A program made the translations under genes and the position numbers. DNA of 64,000 bases from JANSXG01 sp024743075. Lineage in GTDB: Bacteria; Planctomycetota; Phycisphaerae; Phycisphaerales; UBA1924. The first letter of the stretch is position 1. Every line of letters starts with the position of its first letter. Of the stretch, positions 27,077 through 35,929 are shown piece after piece. The DNA lies in the NCBI GenBank assembly GCA_042140185.1, contig CP159477.1, positions 1,364,001 to 1,428,000 on the forward strand, written 5' to 3'. The notes under the pieces are model-generated. The model was not told the origin of the DNA, did not search any database, and worked only from the letters and a program-made list of their open reading frames with translations.

Positions 27077-27298
27077 CCCCGGCGCTCATCTGCTGCACGA
27101 GCCACGCGGCGTAGTGCACGAGGTTGACGCTGCCGTCCGCGTTGGTCGGCGCACGGCGGCGATGTCCGCCCGGAGCATGTCTTCGGTGACGGGGCTTCCG
27201 CCTACGCGCGTGAGCACGCGGGCCGCGTCGGCCGGGGACATCGCGGCCGGGTTGAGGCGCTGCGGCCCGCCGTCGCTAGGCGCGTGTTCGGGAGTCAT
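27060..27298 (-). CDS. Small phage protein upstream of terminase, frame interrupted near 27148-27158
   Basis: 79 residues after adding one base. The first frame reads MTPEHAPSDGGPQRLNPAAMSPADAARVLTRVGG..TEDMLRADIAA and the second continues APTNADGSVNLVHYAAWLVQQMSAGG. The last part strongly resembles a domain repeated at the start of the terminase protein itself (FRIGDGKTVDLFRYTAWLV), so the two may share a small helical DNA-binding fold and this one may be terminase small subunit-like. ATG 27298; the stop at 27060-27062 overlaps the terminase start. Confidence 0.6.
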
Positions 27299-27410
27299 CG
27301 CGCACCTCCCGGACCTTGCCGCCACATCGCCGCAGAATCTCGAAAACATCTGCAAATGCAGGCCAGTACGCCTTCCCTTCTGCCGGATGTCATGGCTTCA
27401 TGTGTCACAC

Positions 27411-27441
27411 GCGGGGCGGATCCCCGCGGCATAGACCACCC
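27411..27441 (+). promoter_or_regulatory. Inverted repeat and variant of the repeated phage motif upstream of + strand early genes
   Basis: A GCGGGG-cggat-CCCCGC inverted repeat (27411-27427) abuts GGCATAGACCACCC (27428-27441), which matches the phage motif GGCATAGGTGACCC at 11 of 14 positions and is followed by the same purine-rich run. It lies 16 bases upstream of the ATG at 27457, with the Shine-Dalgarno in between. It is likely the control region for the divergent early genes. Confidence 0.42.
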
Positions 27442-27456
27442 GAAGGAGACCACGCC

Positions 27457-27726
27457 ATGACCGACGCCAAGACGACCACGAACGAGACCGCCAGCCAGGC
27501 CTACGCGAAGCGCCGCAGCGACATCGCCCGCCTGATCGACGTCCTGCAGATGGAGCTCGACGCCCACGCCAAGCGGGCCGCGCTCGCCGACAAGCACTGG
27601 GGTTACCCGGGCGACCTCGGCCGCATCCGCGAGGGGATGATCGAGCTGGTGATGAGTATGAGCGGGATGGAGCGAGAGCGCATCGAGGACTTCCTCGCCG
27701 AGGCGGACGACGCCGACGCCAACTGA
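27457..27726 (+). CDS. Small helical phage early protein
   Basis: 89 aa, ATG 27457 with GAAGGAG 8 bases upstream. The sequence is helical and charged (AYAKRRSDIARLIDVLQMELDAHAKRAALADKHWGYPGDLGRIREGMIELVMSMSGM), ending in an acidic tail. I recognise it only as a type of small protein found beside DUF6900 genes in mobile elements, often linked to host-takeover or anti-defence modules. Followed 30 bases later by the DUF6900 gene, so the two are probably co-transcribed. Confidence 0.6.
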   Translation: MTDAKTTTNETASQAYAKRRSDIARLIDVLQMELDAHAKRAALADKHWGYPGDLGRIREGMIELVMSMSGMERERIEDFLAEADDADAN

Positions 27727-27756
27727 ACGCACCGCACCCCGAAGGAGCAGACGACC

Positions 27757-27981
27757 ATGAGCAAAGCACGCGACACCGCCATCAACCGCATCGCCCGGGA
27801 GGCCCTCGGCCTCGAAACCCTCGAGGCCCGCAACATGGACAGCCTCGACTTCCACGAGCACGCGGTCTGGTCGATCAAGGAAGCGCTCGAACGGGCATAC
27901 GAAGCGGGCCGCAAATCGGCCCCGCCAACACGAACCACATGCCCGGCGTGCAACCGGGACATCGAGATCCGACCCCTCTGA
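27757..27981 (+). CDS. DUF6900-family small protein
   Basis: 74 aa. INRIAREALGLETLEARNMDSLDFHEHAVWSIKEALERAYEAGRKS matches the compact conserved core of DUF6900 proteins common on plasmids and prophages. It has an added C-terminal CxxC (TCPACNRDI) that could bind zinc. A GAAGGAG ribosome site precedes the ATG. The stop codon is part of the downstream terminator stem. Confidence 0.72.
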   Translation: MSKARDTAINRIAREALGLETLEARNMDSLDFHEHAVWSIKEALERAYEAGRKSAPPTRTTCPACNRDIEIRPL

Positions 27982-28010
27982 AGCCCGCTCGTTGCGGGCT
28001 TCGCTGTTTT
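27980..28010 (+). terminator. Intrinsic terminator after the DUF6900 gene
   Basis: A perfect 9-bp stem GAAGCCCGC / GCGGGCTTC with a 5-base loop (27980-28002) is followed by GCTGTTTT. It ends the short + strand transcript, or attenuates it before the HARE-HTH gene that starts at 28032. Confidence 0.72.
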
Positions 28011-28031
28011 GGAACACGAAGGAGTACCGAC

Positions 28032-28561
28032 ATGACGAAGAAGACCACCACCAAGAAGACGACCACCAAGAAGACGACCACCAAGAAGGCCAGCAGCAAG
28101 ACGGCTGCGAAGAAGGCCCCGGCCAAGAAGACCCCCCGCATGTCCGCGAGCGCCGCCCGAGCCGAGGGCGCGGCGAAGACCAAGCGAGCCCGGAAGGCCA
28201 AGGCCGTCCCGCAAGACCACGAGGTGCCCAGCCCGAAGGAGATCGCCAACGACGCGAATTTGGAGGCCTACGCGAAGAGCAAGGCCGCCAAGCAGTCGCG
28301 ATCGAAGAAGACGGCGTCGGATCGCAAGCCGAGCGGGCTCGACCTCGCCGCGAAGGTCCTCGCCGAAGCGAGCGAGCCCCTGGCTGCCAAGGCCATCGCC
28401 GAGCGTGCGATTGCGGCGGGCTGGACCACCAGCGGCAAGACGCCGCACGCCACGCTCTACGCCGCGATCATCCGAGAGATCTCCAAGAAGGGCGACGCGG
28501 CCCGCTTCAAGAAGACCGACCGCGGCCTGTTCGTCGCGGCGGATGCGAAGGGGGGCGCTGA
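28032..28561 (+). CDS. HARE-HTH domain protein with lysine-rich repeat N-terminus; frame slip at 28551-28556
   Basis: The N-terminus is a lysine/threonine repeat (TTKK x4, then AAKKAPAKK) like histone-H1-type tails and probably binds DNA non-specifically. Residues about 97-170 (LDLAAKVLAEASEPLAAKAIAERAIAAGWTTSGKTPHATLYAAIIREISKKG) form a HARE-HTH winged helix. In the written frame the ORF runs on past the next gene's start. One more G in the G6 run at 28551-28556 would give a TGA directly before ATG 28562 and a 176-residue product. GAAGGAG precedes the ATG. A chromatin-like or transcription-modulating role is inferred. Confidence 0.7.
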
Positions 28562-28924
28562 ATGTACCGGCCCGACCAAGAGCTCCGTCCCGAGCGCACC
28601 GAGTCGTTCCGCGTGGACACAGACGGCAGCTTGGTGCGCAGCGTCGTCCCCAGGGTCGGCTCGCCCTACGAGCACCGATGCACGATGTGGGCCTTCAAGC
28701 GTGTCTGCTGGCGCTTCGATGAGCATGGCGAGGGCGACACCGTCGAGACGCTCGCCGCCGCCGCGCAGATCCCGGTCACCCAGGCCGCCACGGCGCTGGC
28801 GTTCCTGCTCGAGCGTGGCATCGTCACCACCGAGCGTCGGCGAAACTTCCCGGCGACGACCGATGTCCATCTCGACGGGATGACTGAATACCACGCCCTC
28901 CGAGAGAAGGGCCCGAGCGACTGA
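28562..28924 (+). CDS. Small winged-helix-like phage protein
   Basis: 120 aa starting immediately after the presumed stop of the HARE-HTH gene. Residues 40-105 (MWAFKRVCWRFDEHGEGDTVETLAAAAQIPVTQAATALAFLLERGIVTTERRRNFPAT) have the rhythm of a winged helix with the recognition helix at ATALAFLLERG. No enzyme motif is visible. It faces the methyltransferase gene tail to tail with 20 bases between. Likely an early phage regulator. Confidence 0.58.
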   Translation: MYRPDQELRPERTESFRVDTDGSLVRSVVPRVGSPYEHRCTMWAFKRVCWRFDEHGEGDTVETLAAAAQIPVTQAATALAFLLERGIVTTERRRNFPATTDVHLDGMTEYHALREKGPSD

Positions 28925-28944
28925 CCGCATCGCGTCCCCCTCCC

Positions 28945-30312
28945 TCACGCCTCGGCCGTCGCCGGGGCTTTCTCTTCGGCCACAGCGTTCGCTGGAACCC
29001 GCTCGGCCTTCTTCCCTGTGAACGCTTCCCACCGCTGCACGATGACATCGCAGTAGAGCGGGTCGAGCTCCATCAGGAACCCGCGCCGGCCTTGCTGCTC
29101 GCAAGCGATCATGGTCGAGCCCGAGCCGCCGAAGAGGTCGAGCACGTTCTCGCCCGGCTGCGAGGAGTACTGGATCGCGCGGACCGCGAGCTCCACGGGC
29201 TTCTCGGTCAGGTGAACCATGCTCTGCGGGTTGACCTTCTTGACGTGCCAGAGGTCGGTCGCGTTGTTCGGGCCGTAGAAGTTGTGGCCCGCGCCCTCCT
29301 TCCAGCCGTAGAAGCAGATCTCGAACGCGCCCATGAAGTCCTTGCGGGTCAGCACCGGGTGCTGCTTGTCCCACACGATCCCCTGGCTGAAGTACAGCCC
29401 GCACGCGTCGAGCGGGCCCGGGTAGTTGCCGAGGTTCGCGTAGCCGCCCCAGATGTAGAACGAGCCGCCTGGCTTGAGCACCCGCGCCGCGTTGCCAAAC
29501 CACGCGAGCAGCAGCGCGTCAAAGGCGTCGTCGGTGACGAAGTCGTTGGCGAGCGGCCGGTCCTTCGCCCGCATCTTGCTGCCGGTCGGCTTAGCCTTCT
29601 CCGGGTGCCGTGCAAGGTCGAGCTTCTGGTGGTGCGTCTGGGTCTTGCCGCCCGTCTTACCGGCCTGCTTGCTGAACGAGCTTTTGCCCGCCGCGATGGC
29701 GTTGTTGCTCCGCGGCTCGACCTTCACGTTGTACGGCGGGTCGGTGTTGACCAGGTCGATGACCTGCCCATCGAGCAGGCGATCCAGATCTGTGGCGCTG
29801 CTGCTATCGCCGCACAGCAGCCGGTGCTTGCCGAGGATCCACATGTCGCCCGGGCGCGTGGTCGCCTCATCGGGGGGCGATGGCACCTCGTCGGGGTCGG
29901 TCAGCCCCGCGTTCCCGCCGGCGTTGAGCAGCTTGGTCAGCTCCTTCTCGTCGAAGCCCAGCGACGCGAGGTCAAACTCCATCGCCTGCAGCTCGCCGAG
30001 CTCGATGGGCAAGAGGTCGAAGTTCCACTCGGCCAGCTCGCCGCTCTTGTTGTCGGCGATGCGGTACGCCTTGATCTGCGCCGGGCTCAGGTCCTTGGCG
30101 ACATGCACCGGGGCCTTCTCCAGCCCGAGCTTGAGCGCCGCCTTGTAGCGGGTGTGGCCGCAGACGATGACGCCCTCGGTATCCACCACGATCGGCTGGC
30201 GGAACCCGAACTCGCGCAGCGACGCGGCGACGGCATCGACCGCGCCCTCATTGATCCGGGGGTTGTTCTCGTACGGGGTGATGTCGGCGAAGGGACGCAG
30301 TTCGATCTTCAT
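28945..30312 (-). CDS. ParB/Srx-like domain fused to N4/N6-type DNA methyltransferase
   Basis: 455 aa. Residues 1-100 are a ParB-like nuclease/Srx fold (NPRINEGAVDAVAASLREFGFRQPIVVDTEGVIVCGHTRYKAALKLG). From about residue 155 the beta-class methyltransferase begins with motif IV DPPY (VNTDPPYNVKVE) and ends with motif I DLFGGSGSTMIACEQQGR, a permuted order. This two-domain architecture is frequent in phages and probably methylates phage DNA against restriction. It sits between the repeat cluster at 30608-30780 and the + strand early genes. No cognate restriction enzyme is seen. Confidence 0.9.
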   Translation of the reverse strand: MKIELRPFADITPYENNPRINEGAVDAVAASLREFGFRQPIVVDTEGVIVCGHTRYKAALKLGLEKAPVHVAKDLSPAQIKAYRIADNKSGELAEWNFDLLPIELGELQAMEFDLASLGFDEKELTKLLNAGGNAGLTDPDEVPSPPDEATTRPGDMWILGKHRLLCGDSSSATDLDRLLDGQVIDLVNTDPPYNVKVEPRSNNAIAAGKSSFSKQAGKTGGKTQTHHQKLDLARHPEKAKPTGSKMRAKDRPLANDFVTDDAFDALLLAWFGNAARVLKPGGSFYIWGGYANLGNYPGPLDACGLYFSQGIVWDKQHPVLTRKDFMGAFEICFYGWKEGAGHNFYGPNNATDLWHVKKVNPQSMVHLTEKPVELAVRAIQYSSQPGENVLDLFGGSGSTMIACEQQGRRGFLMELDPLYCDVIVQRWEAFTGKKAERVPANAVAEEKAPATAEA

Positions 30313-30607
30313 GGCAAGAGCCTCCGTGCTTCGGGGTTGGGGATCGGGGTGAACAGGCCGGCGGACCGGCGGGCGACGTTCGCCCGTGCGGGGCCGGTTG
30401 GCGGGAGCGGGGGTTGGATCGGAGATCCGCCGCAGGGCGCGACACGGGCCAACGTGGGGCGACCCGGGACCGGACAGGCGAGGGCTTGCGGGGCGGACCG
30501 GACAGGCGAAACAAACTCAGTCGGGGATTGCGGCTGTTCCCGCGGGCGTCGGCTGGCCATCCCCCCTGGGAAGTACCTACGCCGCCCGTCATGGCCCTGC
30601 CCCTCCC

Positions 30608-30780
30608 GAACTCGGAGCGCGAACTTGGAGCGCGCACGCGCTTCGAGTTCCCGCGGGCGAAGCGTGAGCGCACGCCCGCGGGGGGGTATGGGGGGGTGCG
30701 CGCGCTTCGAGTTCAACTTGAAGCGCGCACAGATTTCGGGGTGAACTCCGTGCGCTCCGAGTTCGCGGCGCTCCGAGTTC
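30608..30780. repeat. Seven iteron-like 14-bp repeats in a 480-base gap: candidate phage replication origin
   Basis: The gap 30313-30796 has no convincing gene. It contains seven copies of GAACTYGGAGCGCG or its complement: 30608-30621 and 30621-30635 (forward), 30637-30650 and 30701-30714 (inverted), 30715-30728 (forward), 30751-30764 and 30768-30780 (inverted). The pair at 30701-30728 forms an almost perfect palindrome, and CCCGCGGGCG / CGCCCGCGGG (30650-30659, 30673-30682) forms another stem. It lies just downstream of the primase/helicase block, a usual site for an origin. An operator array is the alternative. Confidence 0.6.
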
Positions 30781-30796
30781 AAGGGCGATCTACGGG

Positions 30797-32952
30797 TCAT
30801 GACGACACCTCCCCGCCCGGCAGCGCGTAGCCCCAGCGCCCGCCTCGGCCCGGCAGGCGGACGCGCTCGATCCGCCCCTCGCCCTCGGCGATGTCCAGCA
30901 GGTCCGCCACGCGACGCCAGGACAGCCCGGGCTCGCCCTTGGCGTCCTCGCGGATCTCGGCCTTGCCGACCGGCTCGGCGGAGATGAACCGGGCGACGAA
31001 CCGCTCCACGCCCCACGACGGCTCCGCGGGCTTGTCCGCCTTGGGCGAGGCGTCCTTCTTCTTGCCCGGCCGCTCGTTCTTGAGCGACGCCGGGTCGAGC
31101 GTGTCGTCGACCGACCACACCGGGAAGTCCCACCGCAGGCAGGTCGGGTCGATGGGCGGCCAGGACCGCACGGCCGCGTCGAGCACGACCACGCCGTCCT
31201 CCTCGTGCGGCCGAAGGACCAGGTGCGTGTCGGTGGCCCGGCTCGTGTGCCCGCCCCGGCCCCGACATCGGTCACGCTCTTGCCGCTCTGGCTGCCCTTG
31301 GTCGAGTGGTGGATGAGCACGAAGCAGCAGCCGAGGCGGTCGGCGAACGAGTCGATGCGGTTGTAGATGTTGGCCATCGTGCCGTTGTCGTTCTCGTCGC
31401 CGCCGGCGGGCATGAAGCGGTAGAAAGCGTCGAGCACGATGACCTTGAACCGCCCGGGCTCGAGGGCCTCGAAGTACGGCGCGAGCGTGAAGATGTCCTG
31501 CAGCCGCCCGCGCAGGTTGTCCGCGAAGATCCGCTCGGCGATCTCGCGCATCGCCACGCCCCGGGCCTGGGCGACCTTCGGCAGGCGGTGGGCGCTGGTC
31601 TCGCGGTGCAGCTCGTTGTCGATGATGAGAACCGGCCCGGCCTCGGTCTGGTAGCGCCCGAGCCACGGCCGACCGGTGGCGACGGCGATCGCCAGGTCGA
31701 GTGTGAGCCAGCTCTTGCCGGTCTTGGGGCTGGCGATGACGTTCATGGTCTCGCCGGCGCGGAGCAGGCCGTGGATCACGGGCTCGCGCAGCTGCGGGTA
31801 CGCCGCGACGAGCTCGCCCACCGGCACGGGGCAGGGCTCGAGCGGCCCGGTCGATGACGGCGTGTCGGTCATGAACGCCGAGAGGTCAACGCCGGTCGTG
31901 TGCTCGCGCGAGCCGTAGCCCTCGGTCGCGAGGGCCGACGCCGCGGCCGCGAAGTCGCCGTGGTGCTCGAGCAGCGCGTAGACCGCGAACGGCGAGTAGC
32001 CCTTGTGCGCCTCGAACGGCGCGGCGTTGGTGCTGAAAACGTAGAAGACCCGGCTCTTGAGCGTCGCGCTCGTGCCCGCCGACTTGCCGGGCCGTCGCCA
32101 GTGCTCGTTCTCCCCGGAGCGGACCACCGCCCATCCGTGCCGGAGCAGGATCTCGCGCGGGTCGCCCCGGTCGTTGAAGTCGTCGCCGGGACGGGAGGGG
32201 CAACTGTTCGGGAATGCCGAAGAGTTGGAGGGTGCGAGATCACCGCCGATCACGGGCTGGGGCGTTTCGTCCAGCGCCCACGCACACCCGAGCAGCACAT
32301 CCCGCTCGTCGGCGCTAATCAACGGCGGCTCGCACAGGTCGCCCTGGACGACCTCGTAGCCCGGCGACGGGTCGCACAGGAACAGCCCGCCCTCGCCCCG
32401 CGTCTCGATGATGGTCACCGTGACCACCCACGCGCCCGACGCGTCGCGCCTCGGCGCGTACTCCTTGCTGCCCACGACGACCGGTTCCTCGGTGTCTACA
32501 TCGATTCGGCGCTGGGCGAGCTTGGTGTTGCCCGACACGGGCGTCTCGCAGCGGTAGACGACGTGCCTGCCACCCGATGGCGTCGTCTCGATGACCAGCC
32601 GCTCCAGCAGTCCCGGCGCTGCCGCCTCGACCGCTTCGCGCCACGCCTCGAAGGCCTCTCCGCCGCCGCCGTCCCAGTTGTCGAAGTCGATCATCTCCAG
32701 GTGGCCCGACACTGCCCCGCACACGAGGCACATCGCGCTCGGCGACGACTCGGGGTTGAACCACGATCCCAGTTCGTCGCCAGACGGCAGCCGCGTCTGG
32801 TACGGCTTCCATGAGGACAGGGCGACGCGCTTCTCCTCGCCGCGGCGGATCGCGGGCAGGGCGCACAACCCCGCGGCCACGCAGGCCGTCGCGTGCGAAG
32901 CGAGCGTGCCGTTGCGACGGGGCGAATCGGATGGGTGCGGCGCGTCCGACAT
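30797..32952 (-). CDS. Bifunctional primase-polymerase / RepA-like AAA ATPase, frame interrupted near 31251-31260
   Basis: The N-terminal prim-pol-type domain (AAGLCALPAIRRGEEKRVALSSWKPYQ..CLVCGAVSGHLEMIDFD) is followed by a RepA/AAA_25-type ATPase near residue 400 (MNVIASPKTGKSWLTLDLAIAVATGRPW, Walker A; FKVIVLDAFYRFM, Walker B). After SKGSQSGKSVTDVGAGAG the protein continues in the -1 frame with HTSRATDTHLVLRPHEEDG..AAVRSWPP, the normal C-terminal half of these ATPases. One added G in the GGGGCGGG run gives 718 residues. It would start phage DNA replication. ATG 32952 overlaps the helicase stop. Confidence 0.83.
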
Positions 32953-34643
32953 CAGAACGGCACCTCGTCGTCACTGTAGCCGAGCGCCGCGAGGGCATGT
33001 TCAGGCAGGTTGTCCGGATCCTCGAGACGCGGCGGCTTGTCGCCGAGCGCGTAGCCGACGATCCGCTCCCATTCGTCGCCGGGCTTCTTCTCCAGCGTGA
33101 TGCGCTCGGTCCGGGCCACCGCGCCCGCGTTGGCCCACTCGACGGCTTCCTCGACCGAAGACGGGGGCGCGTCATTGGACCGCTCTCGCCACCACTGCTC
33201 GGCCTTCTTGCGTGCGTATCCGCCCTCGGGGTGCTCCAGGCAGATCCACTCGCGGGCCCAGCGGTTGAAGCCGATGCGGTACTCGACGCGCATCGTCGGC
33301 TTGGCCAGCGGGTCGTTGCGCTTGTGGTGGACGTAGTACGCGACCTCGATGACGCGCTCGTCGCGCCGGGCCGGGCCTTCCGAGCCGGTGACGACCTCTT
33401 CGTCCGAGGCGACCGCCGCGTGCTTGACCTGCCGCGGTGGGAACTTGTGCCCGCACTCGGGACAGACGGCATACGCCGCGTGGATCAGCGCATCGCACTC
33501 GGGGCACTGCTTGGCGGGGGCTTCACCCGAGGCGTCCTTGGTGTCGGCCAGCCGGATCGCGTCCACCGGGCCGTGCCGGAGCACGTTGCCGCCGAAGTCC
33601 AGCACGAGGCAGTCGGTCTTCCCATCGGACAGCCGAAAGCCCCGCCCGACCATCTGATAGTAGAGCCCGGGGCTCATCGTCGGGCGCAGCATCGCCACGC
33701 AGTCGACATTCGGGGCGTCGAAGCCCGTCGTCAGCACGTTCACGTTCGCCAGGTACTTCAGCTCGCCAGACTTGAACCGGGCGATCAGCGCGTCGCGCTC
33801 CCTGGCCGGAGTCCCGCCCTCGACGAACCCGCACTCAACGCCGTGCTTCTCACGCAGCACCCGCACCACGTGCTCCCCATGCCGGACGCCCGAGCAGAAC
33901 AGCAGCACGCTGCGACGGTCGGCCGTCGCGAGGACGACCTCGGCGCACGCCGCCTCGACCAGCCCGTCCTCGTCCATGCGGTCCTCGAGCTCGCCGGCGA
34001 CGAACTCCCCGCCCCGTACATGGATGTCGCTGGTGTCGGCGACCGCCTTCCCTGCCCGGCTCTTGAGCGGGCACAGGTAGCCCTGCACGATCAGCTCGCG
34101 CACGCCCGCCTCGAAGCACACCTCGTGCAGGACGGAGTCGGGGCCGCAGATCGTGCCGGTCTTCATGCGGTACGGCGTCGCCGTCAGACCGATGACGCGC
34201 TGGTGGTCGCACAGGTCCCGCGCGTCGGCCAGGAAGCGGCGGTACATGCCCTCGCCGTCCGGGGGGATCAGATGCGCCTCGTCGACGATGACCAGGTCGA
34301 GCGGACCGAGATCGTGCGCCCGCTGGTAGACCGACTGGATGCCCGCGATCGTCACGGCGTACCCGAGATCCCGCCGACCGAGCCCGGCGCTGAACACGCC
34401 CACCGGCAGGTCCGGCGCAACGGCCTGCAGCTTGCCCGCCGCCTGCTCGATCAGCTCCTTCACGTGGGCGACCACGATCACCCGCCCGTTCCACTTCTGC
34501 ACCGCGTCGCGGCACAGCTCGGCGATGACGTGGGTCTTGCCCGAGCCGGTCGGAAGCACGACGGCTGGGTTCGTATCGCTGGTGGCGATGTGGTTCCACA
34601 CCGCATCGACCGCATCGCGTTGGTAGGGCCTGAGTTGGCTCAT
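32952..34643 (-). CDS. Phage SF2 DEAD/DEAH-box helicase
   Basis: 563 aa. Helicase motifs are readable in order: I LPTGSGKT (about 27-34), II VDEAH (DEAH box, about 120), III GLTATP, and VI YYQMVGRGFRLS with the intervening VNVLTTGFDAP (motif V). A zinc-binding insert CPECDALIHAAYAVCPECG follows near residue 380. Such Ssl2/RecQ-like helicases are standard in phage replication modules. Its stop overlaps the primase start, and the start region is divergent from a + strand lipoprotein gene. Confidence 0.88.
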   Translation of the reverse strand: MSQLRPYQRDAVDAVWNHIATSDTNPAVVLPTGSGKTHVIAELCRDAVQKWNGRVIVVAHVKELIEQAAGKLQAVAPDLPVGVFSAGLGRRDLGYAVTIAGIQSVYQRAHDLGPLDLVIVDEAHLIPPDGEGMYRRFLADARDLCDHQRVIGLTATPYRMKTGTICGPDSVLHEVCFEAGVRELIVQGYLCPLKSRAGKAVADTSDIHVRGGEFVAGELEDRMDEDGLVEAACAEVVLATADRRSVLLFCSGVRHGEHVVRVLREKHGVECGFVEGGTPARERDALIARFKSGELKYLANVNVLTTGFDAPNVDCVAMLRPTMSPGLYYQMVGRGFRLSDGKTDCLVLDFGGNVLRHGPVDAIRLADTKDASGEAPAKQCPECDALIHAAYAVCPECGHKFPPRQVKHAAVASDEEVVTGSEGPARRDERVIEVAYYVHHKRNDPLAKPTMRVEYRIGFNRWAREWICLEHPEGGYARKKAEQWWRERSNDAPPSSVEEAVEWANAGAVARTERITLEKKPGDEWERIVGYALGDKPPRLEDPDNLPEHALAALGYSDDEVPF

Positions 34644-34681
34644 TGGAATACCCCCGGCCCGGGCGGCGTTACGATGTGACC

Positions 34682-35059
34682 ATGCGACGCACCCTTGCCG
34701 GCCTCTGTCTCGTCTTCGCCCTTGTGGGATGCCAGCAGGCCGCCGCTCCAGATCCCGGAGGCGCTGTGAAGATCGAGGTACTCGGCTTTGCTGGATGTCC
34801 CAACACGCCGCCGTTCACCGAGCGCGTCGAGGCTGCTGCCGAGGCCGTCGGCGGATTCCAGGTGGTCTACATCGATCAAGAATCGCTGGCCGAGGACGAC
34901 CTTCGCCGCGGCTATGCGACCCCGACCGCTCTTGTCGGAGGAAACGACATCTTCGGGATGCCCAAGCCGATTTCGCCGAGCATGGGTTGCCGCATGTACC
35001 CCGGCGGGTTGCCAACCGCGGATGAAATCGCCGCCCGGCTTCGGGCCTCTAAGCCATAG
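34682..35059 (+). CDS. Thioredoxin-like lipoprotein inserted in the phage replication module
   Basis: 125 aa. A signal peptide with lipobox (LVFALVGCQQ, Cys about residue 16) is followed by a small thioredoxin-like domain: IEVLGFAGCPNTPPFTERVEAAAEAVGGFQVVYID..GYATPTALVGGNDIFG. The GCPNTP motif replaces CxxC and is seen in thioredoxin-fold proteins associated with mercury and other metal-resistance islands; a second Cys occurs in MGCRMYPGG. TACGAT (34670-34675) is a -10-like hexamer 6 bases before ATG 34682, and no ribosome site is visible, so a leaderless transcript is likely. It is the only + strand gene in this part of the phage, so it is probably cargo. Confidence 0.68.
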   Translation: MRRTLAGLCLVFALVGCQQAAAPDPGGAVKIEVLGFAGCPNTPPFTERVEAAAEAVGGFQVVYIDQESLAEDDLRRGYATPTALVGGNDIFGMPKPISPSMGCRMYPGGLPTADEIAARLRASKP

Positions 35060-35069
35060 GTCCAATTTC

Positions 35070-35477
35070 CTACCGTCGATCATCATCACGCTCTCCCGGT
35101 AGCACGCTTACGCGCACGACCACCTTGCCCCCGGGCACGACCGGTCCGCGCTCGATCTCGAGCCGGTCGATCTGGCCGTCGTCCTCGTACACCCCGCCGT
35201 GCCCGAGGGCGTCGAGCAGGGCCTTCATCGCGTTGTCCAGATCACGCCGCCGCCGGTCGGGCGGGTGGGCGGTGACATGCACCGCCACCCGGCCCGACAT
35301 GGGCTCGGCGGTTCGCCGCTCGAGCCGGGCGCAGACCCGCTTGCGGAACTTCCGTCCCTCGCGGCTGATCAGCGTCCGATCGCCGACGCGACGCCAGTAG
35401 TGGTTCACGCTGGGCGGGTACGGCAGCTCGACGACGAACGCGCCGTCGTCCGCCGCCGCGGCGGTCAGCGCTTCCAC
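35070..35477 (-). CDS. RusA-family Holliday junction resolvase
   Basis: 135 aa. The RusA signature is clear: LPYPPSVNHYWRR near the start, and RRRDLDNAMKALLDALGHGGVYEDDGQIDRL, which holds the catalytic aspartates that bind Mg. It would resolve recombination or replication intermediates before packaging. It overlaps the DUF669 gene by 13 bases. Confidence 0.88.
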   Translation of the reverse strand: MEALTAAAADDGAFVVELPYPPSVNHYWRRVGDRTLISREGRKFRKRVCARLERRTAEPMSGRVAVHVTAHPPDRRRRDLDNAMKALLDALGHGGVYEDDGQIDRLEIERGPVVPGGKVVVRVSVLPGERDDDRR

Positions 35478-35926
35478 GGCGGCGTCCCTCCCGAAGCGGC
35501 CGCCATCGGGCGCTGCGGCGCGACGCCGGTGTCCCGCTTGGCGTAGCCCTTGATGGTGTTGGTCGGCTCGCCGGTGTCCTCGCGGTTCTTGATCGCGACG
35601 CTGACCACCAGCGGCAGGTTGTGAAGCTCGACCGAGTCGCGGGGCCGCAGCACATTCACCGCCCGGCAGATCGCCGACAGCGTGCCCTTTGCGATCTCGA
35701 CCGTCTGCGTGTTGGGGTGCTTGAGGGTCAAGCGGTCCCAGAGCTTGCGGCCCTTGAAGGGCCCCTCCAGCACGTCCATCTCGAGTTCCAGGTACTCGCC
35801 CTTGCCGTTCTTGGTCGGCTTCATCTCGCTGGCCGTGATGGCGGCCACATACTTGCCGGCGGGGATGGGATCGAAGCCGGCATTGGGCTCCACATTGGTC
35901 GCGTCGAATCCGTTCAGGTCTGCCAT
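35465..35926 (-). CDS. DUF669-family phage recombination protein
   Basis: 153 aa. It begins MADLNGFDATNVEPNAGFDPIPAGKYVAAITASEMKPTKNGKGEYLELEMDVLEGPFKGRKLWDRL, a standard DUF669 N-terminus; the fold is SSB-like and such genes sit beside Sak4-type ATPases as here. It probably binds single-stranded DNA and assists annealing or replication. ATG 35926 lies 3 bases from the upstream ATPase stop. Confidence 0.85.
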   Translation of the reverse strand: MADLNGFDATNVEPNAGFDPIPAGKYVAAITASEMKPTKNGKGEYLELEMDVLEGPFKGRKLWDRLTLKHPNTQTVEIAKGTLSAICRAVNVLRPRDSVELHNLPLVVSVAIKNREDTGEPTNTIKGYAKRDTGVAPQRPMAAASGGTPPWKR

Positions 35927-35929
35927 GGT

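Noticed and set aside
30309..31268. Long open frames across the repeat cluster
   Set aside because: Arg/Ala/Gly-rich frames caused by GC content and the repeats; none has a start signal or known motif.
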